Positions 55,111 through 64,000 of a stretch of DNA of 64,000 nucleotides are shown here, one piece after another. Below the pieces are notes generated by a model. It was not told the origin of the DNA. It made no database searches and was given only the letters and a program-made list of their open reading frames with translations. Source of the stretch: Xiphydria camelus (taxonomy: Eukaryota; Arthropoda; Insecta; Hymenoptera; Xiphydriidae); NCBI GenBank assembly GCA_963678675.1, contig OY783197.1, positions 27,525,470 through 27,589,469 on the forward strand, given 5' to 3'. Each line of letters begins with the position of its first letter. Position 1 is the first letter of the stretch. A program made the position numbers and the translations under genes.

Positions 55111-55738
55111 CTGGTCGCTATACGAACCGCGGGGGAATCCGCTTTTACTTCGCTTCCCGTCCACGCGATGCAAGCGGGTCGATCAAAAGGACCAAACCGT
55201 GTCGTTGTGTAAGAAGCCGGCCATTAACGTGAGAGTTAAGCTTGCACGTTTCTCTCTATTCGCGCCTCAATCTTCTCCTCCTCCTACCATCTCTTCGCCT
55301 TCGTCTTCACGGCGCGTAAGAAGGATCCTATTTGCACCGCGGCTCGCCCCGGAAATCCGATCGAGTCTCGTCTCGGTGGATCTCGAGGAGCGTTTTGCTT
55401 CCATGGCTGCGCGGGCGCCACGCGGAAGCCGCACCTTGCGGAAATGCTATTTCCGATGTCCGAGGAAGACAGTGAAGCGTGGGAGGGCGGGCACCGCTGG
55501 CACGTACTTCGCCTGTAATTACGAACCCACCGCCCCGAAGGCAATCAACATCCGGCGTCGTCAGGTGGTCATGTCGACTCCGCGAGTCCCAGTGCAGTCT
55601 GGACCTCGGTAGATGCGACCGCGGTGTAGTTCTACGCCGTAACCGCGAGGGAAATATTTGTCGACACCTCTCCGTACCGGTGTCCGTCTCTCTTCGTCCG
55701 TTTCCACTGCCGTTTCGCCAATTTGCACGTCGAGATTG

Positions 55739-56130
55739 TTTCGGAAGAAATTGACATTGCAATATTTTCAACGACCGAAGGTGCGATAATTCTTCGGCGA
55801 AATGTGACGGGGACGCTTCGCGTGATATTTTAGGGTGCTCCGCATTGATCCTGAGCATAATATCGGTGATTATTTCGGTAGATCAGAGAGCAAGACAATT
55901 TTCAATATTTCGATCGACCGAACGTGCAGTTATCCTTCGGTGGAATTTGACAGGGACGCTTCACATGGCACTTTAAAGTGCCCCGCGTCGACACTGAGCG
56001 TAATACCGAAATTATTTCGGAAGAACTTGAAATCGCAATACATATTTCGAACGACCGAAGGTGCGATAATCCTTCGGTGGAAATCGATAAGGATGCTCTA
56101 CGTGGCACGTGACGCGATCGAGCGCTGACG
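55739..56130. repeat. Three diverged tandem units of about 134-142 bp
   Basis: Units start TTTCGG at 55739, 55873 and 56015. Each holds a CGACCGAA...CCTTCGG (or TCTTCGG) hairpin, then a GGGACGCTTC-like block and a TGAGC(G)TAATA block. Units differ by many substitutions, so the array is old; the third is truncated. No coding evidence. Confidence 0.8.
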
Positions 56131-58315
56131 AAGCGCAAGCAATACGTCGAAAGAATATTTGATTTTCGAAACTCGGGGGGCCATCTTCGCACAAGCGTGC
56201 GGTTCCCCGTTCGATTAATACCTTTCGCGAGATAATTATAAAACAGGGTCGACCGCGAGGCGTTAAATCGAATCGCTGCGCAAAGCGAGCCGAAGGCGAG
56301 GAGGACCAAAGGCGTGAAAGAGAGGGGACACGCGCGAGCAACTTTACGCGTATCTCCCCTCCGGCGATAGGTCGCAAAGAGGGAGGGAGAGAGAGATAAT
56401 TTACAAGCCTAATCCCGTAACCTACGTAACTGCCGCGTTCTGAAGGGTATTTCGGGCGTCCATATTTCCCGGCTCTCGAGTCGATAGGAAATTAGGGTTG
56501 GCTTTCTCTCCTCCCCCTCCGAGGTATAAAATGCCGTCGAGGGAGGGGAGGGGGTGGAGGAGGACTCGCCCCTCCGTAACGAACTACCGCTTCTTCATCT
56601 TGGCCGGAAGATACGCGCGACGTATTCTTTCGCGACGTATTCTTTCGCGACGCATTTATTTCCGTCCCGAGAAGCACCCCCCTCGCCCCCGTTCTCGCCC
56701 TGGGATCGCGCGGGAGCGAAGCGCGATACGCGAAACGCGTCCGAATCGCGGTTCGAAATCTCATTATTATTCGGCGGAATCTACGAAGTAAGCGGTAAAT
56801 CTGGCGCGGGAACCCCGTCGCGCACCCCCGAGGGGCTCGAGATAACTAATTTGGAAATAATTCAGATCGCATTAGCATCGGCGGCGCGCGGCGTGGAAAA
56901 CGCGGGGTTAGGATACGCGTGCACGGTCTGGTCGGATGTGCGAGGGGTTTAATTTTTCATGGACGGCAGAACTGATCGCCGGAGGCATGCATCACTGTGA
57001 TATACCGACCCCGTCTTAGCCATCGAAGCCCCCCCCCCCCTCTCTCTCGCACTGTACCTCCCTCTCGCTCCGCTCGCTTTCAAAGCTCCCGTCTCCCTCT
57101 GCCGGCGTGAGTCTAGATCCATTTTACATCGCGGGCGTCCTTCGCGTTTCCCCACTTCCTTCGCTCTGCGAGCGCGGTAAGGGATTTCTTTCTCTTGGCA
57201 CTACACGGCAATTCGGAGTAGTTCGCGTGCCGGGATTGACGGCGTTTCGGCGTCGCTTGGAAGGGATGATGCTTTTCGTTTCTGATCTCGAGTCGACAAA
57301 TTTAACCCTGCCTTAACGCTCTGTTCGGGATATCATTGGCCTGTTCAGCCTGCAAGTTCCTCTTCTGAAACTAAAGTTGGACGAGCCGGTCCCAGTAACG
57401 GACCATTTTCAGGCTCAACGTAGGTTTTCGTTAAATGGAAAATCGACCTACTGTAAACCTGTAGAACGACGGAACCCGAATTCTCCGTTGAGCCTACAAA
57501 TTATTCGTTATTGCAGCCTTAACTAAATAGTAATTTTGTGCACTATTTTTTAAAAGTTGGGGGCGTTCCGTCTGCCTTCCATACCGCTATCAGAGTTAAT
57601 CCTCACGGATGGCACTTGGACATGCCCCCGACAACATTCTCTCAAAAAATAGGCCTTAACTAAATAATCACTGAAAAATATCACTGGCTCTTCTGCTAAT
57701 CCAATTTTAGGTTTAAAAGAAGATTTATACAGCGTAGCCGAGAATCGAACATCTCGAAAGGGTCGACGACTCGCGAGCGACGCAAAAATGCGAGGAAAGA
57801 AAAATCCTGCGCGTCGCGGTAGAGAGATATTCTCCGAGCTTTCGAGGACTTTCTTTGAACGCGACTTCGCTACTCGTCCGTTTCGCTCGGTCGGGCGCCG
57901 GACGTCGCGCGAGAGTGCACCGTTGCAGCGGCTGAGAGGAACGCCTGGACGCCGAGGTACTCAGGTATACATGCTCAGTCTCGCTGCAGGACGCGAGTCC
58001 TGCGAGATGGCGTCGGTGGAGTAATATCAAGGGATGGAAGGAAATGACGACGCGACGTCCCGTGGGAAGGGTGTGCTCACAACTGCGCGTATATCTGTGC
58101 GACAAAAGTCTCCCCGGGGAGTGACGCAACTTCTTCCGCGCGAACTTACTATTACGGCCGCTTCGGCAAAGTGTGGCACGTCTAAAAATGCGATCCCGCT
58201 CGCTGAGAACGGTCTCGATAGTTCGTATAGCTTCGGGCACCGAATGCCGCGGAGTGTCGTGAAAGTATCGTTGCAGTTTATTTCGCGATGAGAGGCGGGC
58301 TTGCGTGCGAGAGAT

Positions 58316-58543
58316 CCAGGGGAAAAATTCTATACATCTTCCACATATGATCCGTATGTGGTTTTGGTCATATATTGATTTTATGTAATTTCTATATTAA
58401 CCATATAAGGACTATATATGGATTATGCAAACATTCAAAAATCTATATAGAGTCCTTATATGGTTAATATAGAGAAATCATATACATATGATCAAAATTA
58501 CATGTGGATTATATACAAAATATATAGAACTTTTCCGCCTGGG
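58316..58543. mobile_element. Fold-back element with CCAGG...CCTGG ends
   Basis: Begins CCAGGGGAAAAATTCTATAC and ends ATATAGAACTTTTCCGCCTGG. Inner arms AACCATATAAGGACTATATA/TATATAGAGTCCTTATATGG pair. Part of it resembles 4522-4629. Adjoins the next element, 13 bases away. Confidence 0.8.
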
Positions 58544-58556
58544 GAGAGATAATGCC

Positions 58557-58822
58557 CACTGAGAGGGAAGAATTTATTCGTAGTGTTAATAAATGTATAC
58601 TTGTGATTATGGGAAAAAAAAAATATTTCGTTGGGTCTCAAGTAAATGTAAATGTATGTTAATTCATTCATCTGTTCACTCGTTTCAACTTACACTCTTA
58701 CGGTATTGAAACAATTGAAAGAAACCCTTCAATTGCACCGTGAGATTCGCCGTACATAGCCTCGTTGATATTTGAATAAAGCGAATTTTTTTGTAGTGTA
58801 TAAACAAACCGTTTCCTCGGTG
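58557..58822. mobile_element. MITE family A copy (diverged)
   Basis: Starts CACTGAGAGGGAAGAATTTA and ends AAACAAACCGTTTCCTCGGTG, with recognisable inner AATAAATGTATACTTGTGATT. More diverged than the other copies, and no target duplication is visible. Confidence 0.65.
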
Positions 58823-60282
58823 CTGCCGTCTCTTTTTCTTCCTTCCGATACTCTCTCTCTTCATCTCGCGTTAATTCATCTCCGCGCATCGCCCGTGCAT
58901 ACGACGAACGTGCGAGTAACTCTTCCCACATACGATCGGCCAGGCTATTTACTACGGAATAGGCGGTATACACGGGAAAGGTTTATCGATTGACTTTTTC
59001 CACGAACGTTTTTATCTCGCGCCCATTCGCGGAAACCCGTTAATGGAACTTGGTAAATTGAATATCGGCTTTTGTTTTTAGAACCGGCGTTCCGGGGGGT
59101 GCGGGTGTGTATATATCACGACGGGCCCGCGTCCGTTCGACTCTTTTCCGGTAATGCGAGAATAAACCACCAGAGCGGCCTTCGGCGGAAAGGACGCGAG
59201 AGGACACTCGAAAGAGATAAATAGACGCGTTATAAGGGAGAAGGGAGTCGAGGGGAGGTGTGGGGAGGAACGGAAGATCTCTTCCGTCGAAATTTCCATG
59301 AAATCCCTTTTTTCTCCCCATCGATACGAGTGGCAGAGGGCGACGAGGAGGCTCGGGGGGTGGAAAATCGCCGCGAGGGAATCGGCGACAGCTCCAAGGA
59401 GAAATGGATCGTTCGGAATCAGCCCGCGAAGACGCGGTCGCGCTCATCAATTTGTGATATCCCTTCTCTCGGTCGAGCGAGTCGCGCGGGACCTTTTTCT
59501 AAGCGGTAATTGAATATCGGGACGCTACTCCTGGAGGTTTCTTGTCGCGCGATGCGAGTCACTGGTCGGCGAAATCGATCGGACGTACGTATACGTAGGT
59601 GGCGCTTTCATCTTTCGCTTTCCCCTCTCTTCGATCTCACTCATATATTGCCGTCCTTTTTGTATCTTCGCATCCAGCGCGCGTAGACTTTTTCCCCGTG
59701 GTTTCGCGGCGCTTCCGGCCTTTCGAACTCGCGCGATGACGGCTCGGAGCCGATGGAGTGGCTGTATAAGCCGTGGTGACGAATTCTGATCGATGACCGA
59801 TCGACGAGTGGGACGCGCGGAGCAGTCGAGCGCGAGTCTGCGACGACGAGACGGATGTGGCGCGTCGGGGATGTGTCGAGGAAATGAGCCGTACGAAAAT
59901 TTCCTTATTTTAATCGCGCGAGATAAATTTTCCTCCCCTTCGGAACAAAAATCGCGGCCCTCTCTCTCCAGAATCCGAGCGCAGAGCCGGCCGAGCTTTC
60001 GTCTCCCAATTTGTTCGTCAATTTTTCAACGAAGATCGATAACGTCCCATCTTCCGGCGGAAGCCGGCGAGATTGGAAACGCGTGGAACAAAGGACGACC
60101 GCGAAATATTCACTCGCGCTTTCGCGATCGCGCACGGTGTTTGATTTCCCGCAACGACGCTCGCGCGCAACCGCGATAACATGCAGATGCGTGATCCGAC
60201 GAGGGGATGCGATTTCACTCAAAAATGTCGGGAAATTTCCGCGGCCTCCGCGCGTCGAACGGCTTTGTGGGCTTTTTAACAG

Positions 60283-60494
60283 AGTAACAGGGTTCCTTGA
60301 GGTGAAAACTTGAATTTTTTAACGGACGGCGTACTTTTTACAGTTCGTAGCAGTATAAACCCGTAAAATCCCAAATGGGAAATTGGTAAAAATTACAATA
60401 TAAACTGATATTTACATATACTATTACGAACTGTAAAAAGTATACCGTATTCGATTAAAAACTCCAATATTTCACCTCGAGGAGCTCTGTTACT
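60283..60494. repeat. Long hairpin element
   Basis: AGTAACAGGGTTCCTTGAGGTG is mirrored by TTCACCTCGAGGAGCTCTGTTACT, with CTTTTTACAGTTCGTA/TACGAACTGTAAAAAG inside. Non-coding. Confidence 0.8.
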
Positions 60495-60579
60495 GGGATA
60501 ACTGTAAAAATTCATAGGTTTTCCCGTGATTGTTCACTAATTCCTTTTCTCCGTGTACGTTAATGCAAATTGCTCAAAA

Positions 60580-60803
60580 GTACTCCCGGCGTCGTGGATT
60601 CTGTCGCTGGGGAATTTTTTAAAACGTCAATTTTAAGCGCACCAGTCAATGAACAATTAATTCTCATGCTCTCTTACGAGCTACCACGGTTATTACCCGC
60701 GTTAATAAAAGCATGAGAATTGATCGATCATTAGTTAGTGCCTACGTTTAAAAATGACATTTTCAAATGTCACCAGCGACAGAATCCGCGTCGCCAGGAG
60801 TAC
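60580..60803. mobile_element. Fold-back MITE family B, copy 2
   Basis: GTACTCCCGGCGTCGTGG and its mirror CGCGTCGCCAGGAGTAC, with inner GATTCTGTCGCTGG/CCAGCGACAGAATC. Shares arms and interior (TTAATTCTCATGCTCTC) with the copy at 51592. Pairing may extend outward to about 60572-60810. Confidence 0.85.
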
Positions 60804-62435
60804 ATTGAGCAGTAATAGAAATAAACGAAAAGTATAAAATATTTTAGAAACTACAACAATTTAAAACTACACCACATATGAAACAAATTCTACAGAAATA
60901 ACGAGTCATACGATCCACGGAGCGCGAATACGCTTCTAATTGAATCGTTAATGAACCCGCCAATTTCTCGCCGCCGCTACAGCCGTAACGCGAGCGGAAG
61001 ATACGGTAATAGACCGAGTGGTTTTATCCCGTGCGGTGATTACCGGAACCGAGCCGTACACATACCCACGTGTTCGCGCGCGTGGGCGTACGTGAACGCG
61101 CGTTAGGAGGCCCGGGCATCGATAAAGCATTACAATAACGGTCAGCGTTAATCTTTATGGCAATCGTTATGGGTAAATGGACCGTGCCGTAGATTGTCGT
61201 TAACGGCCAAGTAACCGCGAGCGGCGAATTTCTGGCGGTATAGCTTTCGGACCGGCGATAGCGATAACAGCGGGAATGTCCGCGACTGATACAGAAAATC
61301 GAGTACTTTTCACGCTCTTTTTATCCCCGTCGAGAGTATCGCGCGCACCTCGCAACGCGCATAAATTTTCGCAGCGACGTCAATACGAAGGATCGATTCC
61401 GCGCACAGAGGTGCTCAGATTCGCCGAGCGCTCAGCGATTCTCGGCCGTGCACTTTCGCGCGATGCGGTATGTTTGCACCGGACTTTTATTATGCACGTA
61501 CTCCCGTGTGCGCGTATGTATCAGCATGTGCACGCGCACACGCGAAGGATAGACGTGAGGAATGGACCGGAATATTTTCTCCGGGGGGAGAGCAGAGCCC
61601 TACCCCCCCTTCGCTACTGATGCAGCAGCGAGAGCATGAATACCTACCAGGAAATAGCGACGGGATATTGCCGAGAAACACCAGGAGTAAGGAGAGTCGT
61701 GCATCGTAGTGTGAAATACCGCGATAATGGTGAAACGTATGTGAATTAACTTTTTCAATTATTCTCTCTCAAGTAATTATAGAGTTGCGAGTATTTCCAC
61801 TCTTGGCTTCTGGATGGTAACCGCTGTAATCAAAAGTAGTAATAATTACTCCTAATGACAATGGCCGCGAAAGCCTGAAATTGTTGATTATTCAAATAAT
61901 ATTCAACATTTACTTATATGTACAATAGAAATCGACGATAATCATAATAATTTCCTCTCAAAATACAAAGAAAGAGCTTCGACTCGATCGGAAAAGCCCC
62001 GTATATCGATGACCCGCACACATTTCCCCGAAAGTGGACGTATCGTTATCTCGCCCTGGCCAGAGGGCGCTCAGGGGTGTTATCTCGAGCGCAAAGCTCC
62101 ACCCTGCCGAGAAGCATATCGCGACGCCGACGCAAGGCCCGCGATATAGGCGGGTGACGCGAGATATCCTGGCGAGAGAGATCTATTACGATATAAGTTT
62201 AATACTCGTACGAGCTGATACCTGCGTTAAGTCACTGCGCTTGATGGACGAGGCGCTTCTGTCCTCGTTTGCATAATCCTCGCCGGCATTGTCGACGGCT
62301 CAACGCTGCGATCCGCCCGCACGCGTCCCGCGGGGATATTCCGCAGCATATTCCTCCGCGCGCCGAGGGTTGTTCGCGTGCTTTATGGAAAATCGACGCG
62401 ACGCGATCGACTCTCATTATGATTGCTGCGAAATG

Positions 62436-62913
62436 CACTGAAAAAAATAACCTAGTCAATCAAACCAAAATCTTGGAGATAATAATGAAACTGTTTAGTG
62501 AAATATGGATCCTCTCTTTATTTGTTTTATTCGACTGACCATTTTCTGGTCAGAATAACTAGACACGGAGGTAATTTTTTAGGAAAAATTACACGGAAAT
62601 TGAGGCAATCGTGGGACGTTATTTCAATAACCAAATTTTTATCGTACATTGGGGTAAAATTACTGATTCACCTACAATATTTTCCGATAAAACAGTCAAT
62701 TTTATCCTAACGTACAATACAAATTTTATGGTTTGCAAAAAATGTCCAACGATTACTCCAATTTCAGAGTAATTTTTGCCAAAAAATTCTCGCCGTATAG
62801 AATAACTAAACATATAATTAGAATAACTGGTTATTTGGTTCAACTTACTAGCATTTTGGTTAGAATGATATTAAACTCTTTTAACCAGATGCATTTTGTT
62901 ATTTTTCTCAGTA
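62436..62913. mobile_element. Fold-back element with CACTGAAAAA ends
   Basis: CACTGAAAAAAATAAC and GTTATTTTTCTCAGT bound about 478 bases, longer than the other elements. The interior holds partly mirrored pieces (GTCAGAATAACTAGAC; AGAATAACTGG) but no transposase frame. Confidence 0.6.
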
Positions 62914-63389
62914 CAAGATATCCATTTTTCGGTGATTTCCGCAGTGACGGAATAATTTGGGATGCGGACGGGTGAAAGGAAGGAGGCTGCGCAAAATCGC
63001 GACTACGATCTGGACCGGATTCCGCGGTTCTTTCTTATCGTTGGGGATGGAGGGGAAACGATGGAAGGATGAGCGGAACGCGAAGAGATACAACGGCATC
63101 TGGACTTAAGCTGAATAATGTTGGTAAAATGCAACATCTCGCGGCATACGTTCGAGCGAAAAAGAGAAGAATCGAGAGGACTAACGAGAACTGGATTCGC
63201 AGCATTATCTCCGCTGCGTCCCGCGGCCGTCTAGTCTGGACCAACCCCGCGGCATTCGATAAATCATCGCACGGGAAGTTTTTGCCGAATTGCTCGAAGG
63301 GATGAAACGCTATGACTTTTTGGCGGAACGAAAGGGGTGAGACGAAAACCGCACCGACTGATGGATCATTACCGAGAGGCTTAACCGCG

Positions 63390-63646
63390 CACTGAGAAGA
63401 CAGTCGACTAATAGTTAATAAATGTCATTTTAAATCCGACGAAATAAATATTTCATTAGGACAAGAAAATACACGTCAATTATTAAAATGTTCATTTCAT
63501 TGAAACAGTCGCCTCAGAGAATCAAATTGTGCCAAATAAATATCGCGATAGTTAACGAATATTTACTCGATTCAGTAAAATGTTTATTTCGCCGTATTCG
63601 GGCAAACATTTATTAATTATTACACAAATAAACTGCTGCCTCGGTG
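63390..63646. mobile_element. MITE family A copy (full length)
   Basis: Starts CACTGAGAAGACAGTCGACT and ends AATAAACTGCTGCCTCGGTG. It aligns along its length with 5618-6067 minus the nested insert, including GACAAGAAAATRYAYRTYAATTATTAAAA and CATTTCATTGAAACAGT. Uninterrupted reference for the family. Confidence 0.85.
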
Positions 63647-64000
63647 CGTGTCTCGAAATATCCGTCGAAAATCGCGATCGCGTCGCTCGCGCGCCCATCC
63701 CGATGACGAGTGTTATCGGTTATGGCCCCGTCGGGCATTTTTATACGACGTCATAACCGCGCCCCGCCGCTGACCAGACGCTCTCGCGCGCGGCGGACCA
63801 CCCGTCGCGAGCCTCGTAATTCCGCGCCTCTTTTTTTTTTATTTCCCCCGTAAAATCCGGTGTTTGCATTCGCGCGGATCTCCGCCGCCGCGATTAATGC
63901 AGACGTCGCAGCGAGGGAAAAGCGCCCGTATAATTTTGCCGCGGAGATATGGGATCCGCGTGGAAAAAAGGTGGCGGTATATCGACGTAAGATTCGAGGG

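Larger units (their letters stand above)
46422..64000. other. 17.5-kb region without supported genes
   Basis: Both strands were read for conserved domains and splice-consistent exons; none was convincing. The longer open frames are in CpG-rich or purine-rich DNA, are open in several frames at once and show no family resemblance. The region contains the fold-back and tandem repeats listed separately, CT/GA and C-rich tracts, and a TATATAAAA at about 49041 with no gene that I can attach to it. It may be intron or regulatory DNA of a gene to the right. Confidence 0.55.

Noticed and set aside
55199..55612. 137-codon open frame downstream of the retroposon tail
   Set aside because: Arg/Ser/Pro-rich, overlapped by a long antisense frame, no recognisable domain; treated as CpG-rich noncoding DNA.
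57340..57700. Repeated phrases (CCTTAACTAAATA and TTGAGCCTA/TAGGTT...) suggesting a repeat
   Set aside because: Pieces are short and not arranged as clear arms or tandem units; insufficient for a feature.

Overview
The window is nuclear DNA of an insect, almost certainly an aculeate hymenopteran and probably an ant. This rests on the conventional hymenopteran-type vitellogenin (seven coding exons, a poly-serine linker with furin-type sites, DGxR and GLCG motifs), short GT-AG introns, CpG-rich coding DNA in an AT-richer background, and many small fold-back DNA elements. The species assignment is inference.

Layout, left to right. Positions 1-4994 hold no exon I can support and are most likely intron of a gene that starts left of the window. 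Positions 4995-16251 carry 20 coding exons of the plus-strand orthologue of ZSWIM8 (Drosophila Dorado), the SWIM-domain substrate receptor of a cullin-RING E3 ligase; its first exon(s) lie outside. In frame after its stop codon there is a 108-codon open stretch that looks coding (16252-16578). Positions 16.6-28.8 kb are an AT-rich intergenic region with one tRNA-Ser(AGA) (minus), a degenerate second copy of it, and between them a complete two-exon gene for an 80-residue secreted cysteine-rich peptide resembling a shortened chitin-binding type-2 domain. Positions 28.8-38.5 kb carry the eight coding exons of an ethanolamine-phosphate phospho-lyase (AGXT2-like, class-III PLP aminotransferase fold), with a probable upstream non-coding exon and a TATA/CRE promoter. 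Positions 39.6-46.4 kb carry a complete vitellogenin gene with TATA box, seven exons and poly(A) signal. Its predicted protein of 1971 residues is longer than the roughly 1770-1810 usual in bees and ants, because of low-complexity insertions, the largest inside the von Willebrand factor D domain. From 46.4 to 64 kb I see no convincing coding exon, only repeats.

All protein-coding genes found are on the plus strand. Nothing suggests they work as a pathway: ZSWIM8 acts in protein and microRNA turnover, the lyase in phosphoethanolamine catabolism, and vitellogenin in yolk, lipid transport and life-history physiology. The repeats are mostly palindromic, MITE-like elements. One family (ends CACTGAG/CACCGAG, TA target duplication) has six copies, one of which carries a second element inserted cleanly at a TA. 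Other families are defined by fold-back symmetry, by a filled versus empty site in a tandem duplication, or by a shared 3'-end hairpin typical of retroposon tails.

Exon boundaries were chosen by hand from GT-AG sites and reading phase; phases are consistent through every gene model. No database search was run.
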